Assembly: GCA_036023115.1 (NCBI GenBank)
Contig: JAYKKT010000089.1
Coordinates: 17,912,501 to 17,976,500 of the forward strand
DNA: 64,000 nt
Origin: Brasenia schreberi
Lineage: Eukaryota > Streptophyta > Magnoliopsida > Nymphaeales > Cabombaceae
Direction of reading: 5' to 3'
Shown here one piece after another: positions 8,224 through 19,595 of the stretch (its first letter is position 1; each line of letters begins with the position of its first letter). A program made the translations under genes and the position numbers. The notes under the pieces are model-generated. The model was not told where the DNA came from, did no database searches, and worked only from the letters and a program-made list of their open reading frames with translations.

Positions 8224-11200
8224 ATGACGGAAGATCCCTTTTCTAAAAATACAAAAACATTTGAAAAGCTTAAAATCAAAAAAATCGAAAAACAAGAAAA
8301 ACCAAAAACAATGAAAAAACAAAAACTCGAAAAAAGAGTGCTTTGTATAGTTCCCAAGGTTCTTGTTTTACAAAAACCGAAAAAAATCGAAAATTTGGAA
8401 AATACCAAAAAGATTTTGTACAGAGCTGCTCCTGGTAGGACTTTGGCAAAAGAAAAGGATTTCGAAAGAAACGTCGTCTGCATAGCCAGACCAAAAATTT
8501 CGAAATCACTTGAAAATCCAAGTACAAAACCAGGTCATTTTGAAAACCATGCATCAAATTCCCTCGGGTCTATAGCCCACGAGAATGATCAGAGCCTAGA
8601 AGTGGATCCTCTTGAGGAAGATCTCACTTCTGAGCTCCCAGAATTTCATAGAATTCTCGATTTTGAAAGACCTTCCCAATCAATAGGAGGAGATTTCATA
8701 GAGGTGAACCTAGGGGATGATTCCAATCCCAAAACCATCAAAATAGGCGCATGCTTGCATGAAACCGAAAGGTTAGCATTCATTGCATTTCTATGAACCT
8801 ATTTAGATGTGTTTGCATGGACGTATGAAGACATGCCGGGCATAGATCCCAGCATTGTCGAGCATCATCTTCCCTTAGATGCAGGTGTAAAACCCATAAA
8901 GCAGAAGCTTAGGAAAATACACCCGAATGTACACACGCAAGTCAAAGAGGGTTTAGAAGATCTGCTAAAAGCTGGATTTATAAAACCCATTGCGTATTCT
9001 GATTGGTTATCAAATATCGTTGTAGTTCGAAAAACCAATGGGAAAATTCGAATATGCATCGATTTCAGAAACCTGAATAAAGCCACTCCGAAGGATAATT
9101 ATCCTTTACCAAACATAGATTTGATAGTCGATAGTACTGCAAATCATGAAATGTTTTCGTTCATGGATGGCTATTCAGGTTATAATCAAATCAAACTAAG
9201 CCCACGAGATCAAGGTAAGACCGCCTTCACAACCCCATGGGGCACGTACTGCTATACAGTCATGCCCTTTGCTTTGAAAAATGTCGGCGCAACATACCAA
9301 CGAGCCATGACCATGATCTTCCATGATCAAATTCATGAGCTGGTAGAAGTGTATGTAGATGATCTCTTGGCGAAATCCAAAACCCGATGCACCCATATCG
9401 AATGTTTACAAAAGATTTTCGAAAGGCTTAGGCTTTACAAAGTAAAGCTAAACCCTCAAAAATGCGTGTTCGGGATAGAATCAGGGAAGCTTCTAGGCTT
9501 TATGGTGAGCCAAAGGGGAATAGAAGTCGACCCCTCTAAGTGTCGAGCCATCATAGACATGGCTCCACCCTCCAATCTCACCCAAATCCATAGCCTCCAG
9601 GGTCGCTTACAATCCGTTTGCCGATTCATATCGAATCTGGCAACTAGATGCGAACCCTTCAACAAACTGTTGAGGAAGGGCACGAAATTCTTATGGGATG
9701 ACAAATGCCAAAAGTCCTTCGAGAGACTGAAGGCATACTTGGTTAATCCCCCCGTTTTGAACCCTCCAAAGCAAGGAAAACCGCTTTTATTATACATCTC
9801 CGTGCATATAAATGCTTTAGGAGCCCTGTTGGCTCAATACGAGGATGACACCCATAAGGAATATGCCATCTAGTATATTTCGAAAACTCTCTAGGCTTAT
9901 GAATGAAATTATCAAGCCATGGAGAAGACGTGCTTGGCCCTAGTCTGGGCCTGCCAGAAATTCAAACACTATTTCCTAGATCATGAGATCTGGATAGTGT
10001 CCAAGCTTGATCCAATCAAGCACCTGTTCGAAAAACCCATTCTCACGGGTAGATTGGGCAAATGGCAACTCCTTCTAATGGAGTATGATCTGAAATACCA
10101 TCACCAAATCTCCATTAAGGGGCAAGCCCTAGCAGATTACGTGGTTGAATTCCCCTTAGAAGACGCATATCCCACTCTTGTCGAAATGCCTGATGAAGGC
10201 ATATTGCAAAACCATTTTCAAAACCACATTTTGGCAAACTCTTTCGAAAACCAAGTGTGGAAGATGCACTTCGATGGGGCACGAAACCAACGAGGGGCTG
10301 GTGCCGGGGTCATCCTAATCTCCCCTGAAAAGGGCGAGATTCCCATAGCAGTCTGCTTAGATTTCGAATGTTCCAACAACGTGGCTGAGTATGAAGCACT
10401 CATACAAGGTTTAAGGATTTCGAAAACTCTAGGGGCATCATGCATCGAGGTCTTTGGAGATTCGCTCCTTGTCATAAACCAGGTTTTAAAAATTTGGCAA
10501 GTACGTAATGAGAAACTACTTCCATATCACGAGTTGGCCACTCGATTGGTCCAATCCTTCCAGTCGTGTAAACTCACACACATAGGAAGAGAGGACAATG
10601 GCATCGCCGATGCCCTCTCCTCCTTGGGTTCAGCCCTGAAGGTCGATCCCATTTCAGGGACCAGATCTTTGGAAATATGGCATGCGCCCCACCCATCCAC
10701 ACACGACTTGGATATTTGCCAAAACAACCTAGAGTCTATTGAAAAACCCTGGTTTTATGACATAAAACAATTTTTAGAAAATGGGGGATTCGCCGAGGAT
10801 GCCACATCCAAAGATAAGGCATTCATTCGTAAGATTTCGACCCGATACACCATTCTGGGTGGGGTTCTATACAAAAAGAGCTTTACTGGCATTCTGCTTA
10901 GGTTTATCGACCTAGAGGAGGCTAGGATAGTGATGCACGAGTTCCACGATGGAGAATGTGAAGGTCATGTTAATGCCAACATGATGGCGATGAAAATACT
11001 TAGAGGGGGCTATTTTTGGTCCACCCTGAAAAAGGATTGTCACGATCATGTTAGGAAGTATCATCCGTGTCAAGTGCATGGGCACGCCATTCATATCCCA
11101 TCATCTGCATTGCATTCCGTGGTCAGCCCCTGGCCATTTACCATGTGGGCGTTTGACATCGTAGGCCCAATATTTCCAAAGGCCTCGAATGGGCATCGAT

Positions 11201-11997
11201 TTATTTTAGCAGCCACGGAGTATTTCTCCAAGTGGGTGGAAGCCATTTCCCTAACCAATGTAATGGGGCAACATGTGGTGGCTTTCATCCGGAGGAATAT
11301 CTTGGCTCGATTTGGGGTTCCACGACACCTTGTGTCTGATAATGGCACCCCATTCAAGAACGAGCGGATGGTTAAGTTGTGCAACACGTATGGCATAACT
11401 CATCACTTCTCCTCGCCCTACTACCCTCAAGGCAACGGCCAAGCCGAAGCCACAAACAAGACTCTCATTAGCATAATTGAGAAAACCTTAGAGAAGGGTA
11501 GGACGTGGCACGAGAAGCTGGATGAAGCCTTATGGGCTTATAGGACTTCCATCCGGACTCCCACAAATGCCACACCATTCGAATTGGTCTATGGCACAAA
11601 CACCATTCTTCCCATTCACACTCAACTGCATTCATTCCATACATCCATAGCACTCGACCTCCCCCTAGAGACGCTTCAGCATGCTAGGATGGCCAAACTA
11701 GATTTGCTAGTTGAGAGGCGACTCCTTGCCATGGATCATGCTCGTGCATACCGGCAAAGGATAGCCCGACATTATAGCAAACACATGAGACCTCGCCACT
11801 TTGAAGTGGGAGATCTGGTCTTAAAAACCATCCATCATCGTGGCCCACACCCCCTAGGCAAGTGGCGCCCCAACTGGGATGGACCCTATGTTGTATGAGC
11901 AACCACTACGAACAACTCGTATTGGTTGATCGATGTAGAAGGTAGGAATTTAGCAGATCCTATAAATATTCAATACTTAAAGAAGTATCATGTGTAG
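8224..11997 (+). pseudogene. pol: Pol polyprotein RT-RNaseH-aRNaseH-integrase, broken by stops (element A)
   Basis: One frame from ATG 8224 to TAG 11995 encodes about 1257 residues. Order: lysine-rich N-terminus; reverse transcriptase with YVDD at about residues 377-380; RT-linked RNase H ending near IKGQALADYV; a second RNase H (FDGA, EYEAL, GDSLL, IADAL giving D-E-D-D); integrase zinc region, with the first cysteine changed to tyrosine (KYHPCQ; KCHPCQ in D); integrase core (FDIVGP, SDNGTPF, GQAEATNK giving D-D-E); a GPYVV module at the end; no chromodomain. Stops: TGA 8794, TAG 9871, TAG 9892, TGA 9904, TGA 11896. The tandem RNase H domains fit the Tat/Ogre-like group. It would copy the RNA and integrate the DNA in virus-like particles and the nucleus. 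Confidence 0.93.
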
Positions 11998-13122
11998 GAT
12001 TTGGATTAAATTCCAGTTTTTCGAAAATTTTAGGGATAGCTGCCCTGAGACATGTGAATAAGGTGCAAAGGCAAGTCGTGTGAACCTAAGTGAAGAGAAT
12101 TCGCACTTGTGAAAGAGTGGAGTTTTCAAAATCGCGGTTACATTTCAAAATCCTTCTTCTTACAAAGAAAGGCCTAGTTCAACATAGCAAGATACTTGCA
12201 AGTGGTACGTGCTATTTCTAAATAGGCTGATCTAGAATGGATCGAGTGTAGGCTTGGGATAAGTCCTCCCCTCTTCTCTTCTCCTTCCAAAAGGAAAACA
12301 AAGGCCCAAAACAAAAGGGAATTTCCCATTCAAAGTCTCTTTCCAAAAGAAAGAAACCAGAATTTAAAAGAAAAATCAATTCTCTTATAAAAAAAGAGGG
12401 ATTAAAGAAAAAATACTCTCAAAGGGAGACCCTCGATGAAAAAAAGGAAAAAGAGGTCAAAAAGCTCAAAAAGAGCAGTTTTCCGCCTTCTGTGCCTCAA
12501 ACCACGGGACGCTTCAGAAGGAACCGTGGTATCTCTTTCCCATCCCTGGCTTATCCCAAGCTAAAGCATGGTTCATTTCAAGGAATCCTAAAGTAAAAAT
12601 AGGATTTACTTACTTGAATTTCATCTTGTTTGAGAATTCGACGTTTCGAGTAAGGCGTAGGAATTTGAAATATGCCTTGTTTTCTTATAAAACCTCCGCT
12701 AGATAAGCGAGTGTTAAGACTCAAACAAGGGCAAGCACGAAGAGCTCGAGATCCTTAGGATCAAGGCTCAAGACAGTTGTCCCTTTTGTAAATAGCTTTT
12801 GTAAATAAGTTTTGAAAAACCGAACATCGAACAGCATAGGATTTGCTCACTAGGAGCAGTAGGCCTTGTAAGTCTCTAGAGTTCGACCACATCTGGTCTT
12901 TGGGAGGTCGCCACTCTTGGCACCACACCCATGTCATTTGCACTCCACGCATGGTACTTGCATGAACATGATCCCATTTAGGACCAGATTCCATAGTATA
13001 ACCCTTTGGCGTGATATCTCCTCCCACCAGAGTTTGTAAATTGAGATTTTTGCTAAAAATTGGGACAATCCCATATTCTTCGTGGCTAGATCTAGGGAGA
13101 CATTGAAAGGGGTGTTTGTCAT
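11998..13122 (+). other. Untranslated 3' region of element A
   Basis: No reading frame of interest. It holds purine-rich tracts (12290-12460) and a small hairpin: CCACGG 12502-12507 with CCGTGG 12524-12529 around GACGCTTCAGAAGG. The loop sequence is kept in D, G and in family 2 (C near 27440, B near 18065). Several blocks are alignable between families, although family 2 has no pol. Confidence 0.6.
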
Positions 13123-13169
13123 CTTTGCCCTTATCCAAATCAATTTGGACAAGGCCAAAGAGGGGCATC
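13123..13169 (+). promoter_or_regulatory. Polypurine tract with adjacent hairpin (element A)
   Basis: AAAGAGGGG at 13157-13165 followed by CATC abuts the 3' LTR. The arms 13123-13140 and 13143-13160 pair at 16 of 18 positions, and the second arm runs into the tract. Primer for plus-strand synthesis. Confidence 0.8.
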
Positions 13170-14198
13170 TGTAAACACCCCGAAATCCCACGAATTTCTC
13201 AAATTCATCTGGTTTTATAAAAGCAGCCCCAAAGGGCTATTTTGAGTCTGGAAACCCAGGAGCCTTCCAGACAACCCTGTATATATGATTTAAACTTTGT
13301 ATTTCAAAAATATATAATATGGCTTTTAAAAACCTTTTAAAACACGTTTTTGAAACCCCAAAGCAGCTTGGCCTAATCAAGACAGGACCAGCGAAGTCAA
13401 AGAGAGCCCGGAACCGAAACACATGTCGAGCCCGGCACAGCAACTCTCGTATCAAATCCATACCCCCAGGATCTCGAACGTCCAAGACCCTGTTATTATC
13501 AAAATGTCATTTGAAGTCATCTTCGGAAGGCAGAAACGGAGGCGGACGATCATGTTGGCGAAGACCCAACGCAGACGGAGTGCTGATGTTGTCAGACCCC
13601 ACACAAATCGTCCGTTTCGAACCCAGCTCGAAGGAGTCAGAGTTCAGTTTGGATTGGATCTGGACCATATATATCCAGATCCCAATCCAAACCCATGTAT
13701 GGACTTGGATTTGGATTTGGATTCAAAAATCCAATCCAATATCCATATCTATGGCCCACATCACCTTCTCATAAATGGAGGTGGGGCCCACTTGAATTTC
13801 ACGTGGGATCATGGGCATGAGAGAGAGTGGGGGTGGATAAGATCAAGTGTGTTGTAATTAAGCTTGACTTGTGTGTCAAGTTTGGGGTTAATCATGTGGG
13901 TTAGCCTAGTTAAGTGGGTTTAAGCTTGTAATTAGCCAAAACCTAACCTAGGGCTGCACCAACATGAGGTGGTTAAGGTCTATGGGCCATGCAAAGGGAG
14001 CTCCTTCACCTAAACCTAACCAAAACACCTAATCCTAGCCTTCCACCCTAATCCACCCCTAATATGAGCCTAATCACCTTGCCCACTTCCCTAATCTCGG
14101 CCTAATCCCAACCTAATCACCTAACCCACTTCCCTAATCCTTCCCTAAACCTAGTTTAATTTCCCTAAACCTAGCCTAATCCTAGCCTAATCACATAA

Positions 14199-14203
14199 CC
14201 TAG
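14199..14203. repeat. Target-site duplication CCTAG of element B, left copy
   Basis: The second copy is 24571-24575. The uninterrupted target is in A's 5' LTR near 3445 (AACCTAGCTCAC). Confidence 0.92.
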
Positions 14204-17200
14204 TGTAGACGTGATTTTATTTCAAATTGTGGGAATCGAAATCAAACCCTCGAACTACGTCAGGTTGTGCGAGCGTGCCAGTTAGTTTATCAAAACTAAC
14301 AAATTCTGATTTTCTGACTTCTAAGAACGATTGTGGACAAGTGAGATCTTTTTGACTTAGGCCTTCTTGAACCAGCGCTCAAGGGTCAGCCTAGACGCTT
14401 GAAATTTGTTTGAATCCGTTAATTCAAGAAAGGAAAAACCAGATTTTCCAAAGTTTCAGATTTGTGTTTAAGTTCTTGATTTCTGAAAATTTTCAGATTC
14501 TGAAAGTTGCAGAATCTGTTCAGTTCCAAAGACCTGTTCTCCAATTTTTTTTTAAAATACTTCTTGTTCTCCAAAAATACTAAAACTTTTACAGAATAGA
14601 GACACGTGTGTGTAGAATCAGAATATATTTTTATTTTATAATTTAGTTCTTTATTTTCTGAGAATTAAATAAAGAATCAGAAACTATTATAAAAATCGGA
14701 ACAGTCCTGTTTTTGTGAATCAGAAGCTCAGAAAAATAGCAATATCTCAGCACTCAGTCATCCAATTTCGACAAAATTTCTTGTTTTAGAAAGATACGGA
14801 TGTTAGGTTTCCAAAGAATCAAATTTCCTCTAATTTTATTCAGTGGTTGCAGAGATATGGGCAAAAGAACAGAGGTCTGTTACTGAACGTTCTTTTCTGT
14901 AAAACGCAATCTGGATTTTGTATAAACTTCACAGATCTAATTTGCTAGGCAACAATTCATAAAAATTCCTCAAAATTTTATCTAAGAACGTCTGATATGT
15001 CTATATTATTCATGCAAAATTTCTAAGCAATTGGCTTATCCGTTTGTCTATAAAAATTTCGTGATCAGACGCGTGTGCACGGACAGTTTCAGAAACCAAG
15101 TTTGCAGAAAATTTCAGAAAGTTCCTAACGTGATTCTAAAACGAAATTCAACCTGTATCAGTCCTAATGATGCATGGAAATCATCTAAACATGGATTTTA
15201 ATTCTGTTCATGAAGGAATCATGCATGTTTGTATCGATATAAATGAAGAACATGGGCTCAAGGCCTTGATTCATGTACAAATTTCCAGAATCTATGCTTT
15301 TCCAGATTCTCATGAATTAAAACCAATTTGTGCAAGAATTCCAACCTGTGTGAGTGAGAGGGGACGTAGGAGCACTTCGCCGGACGATCGTCGGACGTCG
15401 GAACCAGGCCGGACTTCCTTCTTCTCCTTCTTCTCTTCCTTTCTCTCTCTCTCTCTCTATTTCTCTGAGTTTTCGGACTGAATGTTCCTCTCTTCTTTTT
15501 GGTTCCCTCTTGATGCTCGTTGGTTGATGCCTCTGCAGGACCTGGGAGAGCCCTTTTATAGGCTCACGAATACATGTTTGTTGGGATTTGGATTAGCTTG
15601 ATCTTGATTGTTTTGATAAGATCTCATTTGAATTGGTTGGAACGTCATCTGCCCAAGATTTGATTTTATCTGTATTAGGTAATCTTTGATCACTACCTGA
15701 TTCGATATCCTCTGTATTTGATTCCCTTTAAGTTGCTGAATACGTCCTGTAATCTGAGTTGTTACGTTATCTGTAACTTGAGAACATGATCTATAATCGT
15801 CATCTATATTTGATCTCATCGTGATCTTCAGAGTCTTCATCCATCTGTTGCAGATATGCTACAGCTGGTATACTTTTGAAGATTTGTTGAAGGCTGCAGC
15901 TGGAAGTCGTTGAAGGCTGTTGAGAAGCGGTTCTCAAGGGTGATCAACACAATGGAACGTCTCTTCTTCTTTTGTTGTGCCACGCACACTATCTGCATCT
16001 TCCGGTTTTAACTGTTGTGGCAGAACGCCGTCATTATCGTTGCTGTGATGAATCTTTTGTTGCGCTGTCCTTCAGTGCTTCTTTGTCGACTTCATTGGTA
16101 AGCTTCAAAACAAAGAAAACCGCTAGCTCCTTCCAGCACTTTACCATGATGACTCCTTATAGGATGAGAAGATTTCAAATACTTTCCAGCACCTGACTTT
16201 TTATCCACTTAAACAGGCCTGGAAGGCTGACCTCAGCACCATCAAGCTGCTCCAATAACAGAGCATTTTCGGCCTCCAAACCATTAAGCACTTCCTCCTA
16301 TTATTTAACAAATGTTTGTATTTCATCTGCTACTGCAACATCCAGATCACGCTCTTGTAAAGTTTCTGACAGCTCCTGTCTAACTTCACCTTCAGTGCGA
16401 GCTAGTGACTCTTGAGCCTTCGCTGCTGTGTTTTCAGTTTCTAAATAGTCTGCAATTAGTTTTCTTAATTTCCTTGTCGGTTAGAGGTGCCTCAAAACTG
16501 AATTTATCACCATCCTTGGAGATCGGTGGTTTCCTATCATCAGAATGAACACTTGGTGCTTAACTGGGATCACCTTCTCCATCTTCCGAGTTCTTCTCCT
16601 TTACCTGCATCTCAATCAGGGATGGATTTTGTTCCTTTTGACATTCAGTTTCCTCGATAACAGAGTTGAAGACCTGTGTACAATCTCTCTTTTATCTGCA
16701 CACTTGCAGTAAAAGTGGTTAAAGAAATCCATGTTCCATACCCACATATTTTGAAAGTATTAATTGGGCCTATGTTACGAATTTGTAAACCAGCCATCAT
16801 GTTCTCGAGATTTACTCCATGAGCATTGGAACATTAGCATTATTCTTATCATAATGTAACAAATGACGATGCAAACTGATGCATATCCACACTAATTACC
16901 TTGACACCCAAGTGTAACATGGACACGTTACGAAAGGTGTTCGATACCAAACCTTTGTTTTCGGAAGCTTTCGTTCTTGCTTCCATCTTTCCTTTCCTTT
17001 GATAACATCAACTTTCCCCTCCGGCAACTGATTTCTTTCCGAATATGAACTTTTCTTTTTTGGAAGCTCACTTTCCCTTTTTGACACCCGCTCTCCTTTT
17101 TGGGCACCCACCTGCCTTTTCAGGTGTCAACTTGTCTTATAAATGCCTGTTTCTTTTCAAATGGCAAATTTAAAACAAATTTATCAAAAGAAAACTTTTA

Positions 17201-17439
17201 AAGAAACGAAATCCTGCTTTTTCCATGCCGGTGGCAAAATCGTCATTTTCATCCAATCTTGTCAAAATTTGAAATTTTCAGAAAGGAAAGTATTCTTTTA
17301 TCATTTTAAAGCTTTCATAAAATTTTGATACCGAAACAAACTCGTTTAGTGCCTTTTTCATTCGAAAACCCAAAATTAACAAAATTTGGCACTTTCCTAA
17401 AAATGTAAGAATTTTAAAAGAAAATTTTGGGTGTCTACA
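14204..17439 (-). repeat. 3' LTR of element B (3236 bp)
   Basis: On the minus strand it starts TGTAGACACCC at 17439 and ends CACGTCTACA at 14204. It holds an ATRX-like captured fragment (about 16100-16690), a TATA box (15552-15560), a CT-rich run near 15430-15465 and the U5 hairpin GTTAGTTT/AAACTAAC (14281-14300) next to TGGCACGCTC (14271-14280). Short frames at 15167, 15556, 15972 and 16896 recur in the partner LTR and are not recognised proteins. Confidence 0.9.
16100..16690 (-). pseudogene. Captured ATRX/CHR20-like helicase N-terminal fragment, copy in B's 3' LTR
   Basis: On the minus strand, frames crossing a few stops and shifts read EAPLTDKEIKK, LIADYLETE, ETLQERDLDVAVADE, ENALLLEQLDG and LPGLFKWI, then in another frame HPIRSHHGKVLEGASGFL. 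These match what I know of the N-terminal region of plant ATRX (CHROMATIN REMODELING 20), where a long acidic helix precedes LLEQLDGAGI, LPxLYKWIE and later RxRHGKLLEEGASGFL. About 30 residues of the family between the two blocks are missing. There are two adjacent stops after EIQTFVK, so it is not functional. The helicase domains are absent. An identical copy sits in the other LTR. The assignment is from memory, not a search. Confidence 0.68.
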
Positions 17440-17490
17440 GATGCCCCTCTTTGGCATTATTCCAAATTTATTTGGATAATGGCAAAGAAG
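17440..17490 (-). promoter_or_regulatory. Polypurine tract and hairpin (element B)
   Basis: On the minus strand AAAGAGGGG (17444-17452) and GCATC precede the 3' LTR. An imperfect inverted repeat (CTTTGCCATTATCC with GGAATAATGCCAAAG) ends in the tract, as in A, C and D. Confidence 0.8.
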
Positions 17491-19574
17491 AAAACACCCA
17501 TTTGCTTTGCTTCCCAGATTTGCTTTGAGAGTATGGAATCGTTCTTTATTCCATAATATCTATTTCCTTGGATTCTTAGCAAAATGGGATTTGGTAAGAG
17601 CTTTCTAGTCCTAGGACAATCATGCATGAACGATCACTTTATGAATGCAGTCATGTGTGTGAAGTGAATTTTTAGAGACTCATACCTTTGATTCACGAAC
17701 TCGAGAAGAAGCCTATGATGGCCAGCTGCCTCAAGCAATGGTTCTTGTTTCTTTTGATGTTTAGGATTTTCAAAATTCCTTTTTCGAAAAGAGAACTTTT
17801 TTTGGTTTCTATAAAAAAGGACTTACAATTTCTCATATTTCCCTTCACTCGGGTTTTAATACCCATAAATAAGTAGAGGTTTTATGGAAGATTTTGAATA
17901 ACATTTCAAAGCTCCCTTTCTTACCCAACGAATTCTAATTCTCAAACAACATGAATTCAAATAAAATAGGTCATATTCTTACTCTAGGAATTTCAAGGTG
18001 AACTTTTCTCCATCGGGATGAACTGTGGGGATTTGGGAAAGAATTACCCGCGGTCCTTTCTGAAGCGTCCCGGGGTTTAAGGCAAAGAGATGGAAAATTG
18101 CTCTTTTGAGCTTTGGCTTTTCCTTCTTTTTTTTTCATTTTTCAAGAGAAGACTTCTTTTGAAGAAGTTTTTGTATTCCCTCTATCTATTTGGGAAAGAC
18201 TTCTTCTCGAAGGAGTTTTTACATTCTCTTTTCTTTTTCTTTTTTTCTTTCAAAGAGAAGACTCCTTTTTAAGAAGTTTTTGTATTTCCTCGATCTATTC
18301 GGGGAAGACTTCTTTTTCTAGGAGTTTTTGTATTCTCTTTTTTTTTTCTTTTTCTTTTGAATATTACCAATTTTCCTTTTTGGAGAGAAGCGAAATGGGG
18401 AATACAACTCATCCCTTTAGATAATCAATCCAAGCAAGATTGTCCTATTTCCTAATAGCACCTACCATCTGAAAGCACCTTGCTATTTTGAACTAGGCCT
18501 CATTTGGTAAGTAAAAGATTTTTGACATGTTACCAAATAATTTTTGAAAACTCCACTTTTCATAAAGTATCAATTCCCTAATTTGGGGTCACATTATCCA
18601 TCTTTGGTCCTTCTTTCCAGAAATTCAAAGGAGATCTATTTTCAAAATCTTTTCAAATGAAATTTAAAGTAGACCCCATACATAGCATTGGGCATTTATA
18701 GAATCTACTAAATTTCCTTCCTTAACATCAACTTACCAATATTGATGATGCCCCTTTGCAACATAGGAACCATCCTTGTGGGCCGCCATCTTCAAATGGA
18801 GTGCGGGCTTCTTGTGGATGCATTATGTCATGCAAGATGTATTCCTATAAAACAATGGTAATGCATGCTTTATGATATGATGAATATACTCAATTTCTAT
18901 GAAATGTATTTAAGAAATAACATCTCAATGCCCCTAGTTTGGAGGGAATGGCATGAGAACTCACATACCATGGCCAATCTCTATATGATATGGTTTTGAA
19001 TGTGATGCATGAAAGATATGCACAACCTTAGTCTTGGTGATGCATGATATGATCCTTGGATGTATTCTGGGTAGGTTAACTCTCTAATACATTTTTAGGA
19101 AACTCTTACTTACAGACTTTGAAGCTTTTCCAAATCAATGATTTTATGGAATATAGAAAGCTTTGAGGCTTGACCATCCTCATGAATGAGGGGACTTTCC
19201 TCCTTGCTTTAATCACTCTCCAGTTTTTGTTTTCTAGGGAAGTATCATGGATAAGAGAAGAAAGCATTTCTAAATCCAATTTTTGAAAAATAATACTTTT
19301 GGAGTTTTTTTAAATTTTTCTATTTTTTTGGATTTTCTGGAACAACTAGTAGAAGGGAAAACAAACATTTTTTTTTGAAATTTTCATAATTTTCTATTTT
19401 TTTTGGATTTTTCAAAGCAAATAGCAAAAGGGGAAACGAATAAAACTTTCTTTTTGGGAATTTCAAATTTTTTAATTTTTTTTGGGTTTTTGGGTTTTTC
19501 CATTTTTTTTTGGCTTTTGGGAATATATAATTTTTTTGGATTTTTTTCAAATAAAAAGGGTTCTTCTATCAAAC
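17491..19574 (-). other. Untranslated internal region of element B
   Basis: No coding frame of note. It is colinear with C's untranslated pieces (1397-2411, 26992-27609, 45413-45860), which proves the three breaks in C. It contains purine-rich runs near 18110-18360 and an A-rich tract 19310-19560. A lysine-rich 62-codon frame at 19384-19572, beginning with TTG instead of ATG, is a vestige of the pol N-terminus. Confidence 0.7.
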
Positions 19575-19595
19575 CTGCAAAGAAAACACTATGAG

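Noticed and set aside
11700..11997. Chromodomain or envelope-like frame after integrase
   Set aside because: The frame ends at KKYHV soon after the GPYVV module, and the following ~1.1 kb is untranslated in A, D and G.
15167..15481. 104-codon frame repeated at 22298-22612 and 51661-51969 (minus)
   Set aside because: It is LTR sequence. Copies differ by substitutions without protein-level constraint visible, and the C-terminal part reads a CT-rich run.
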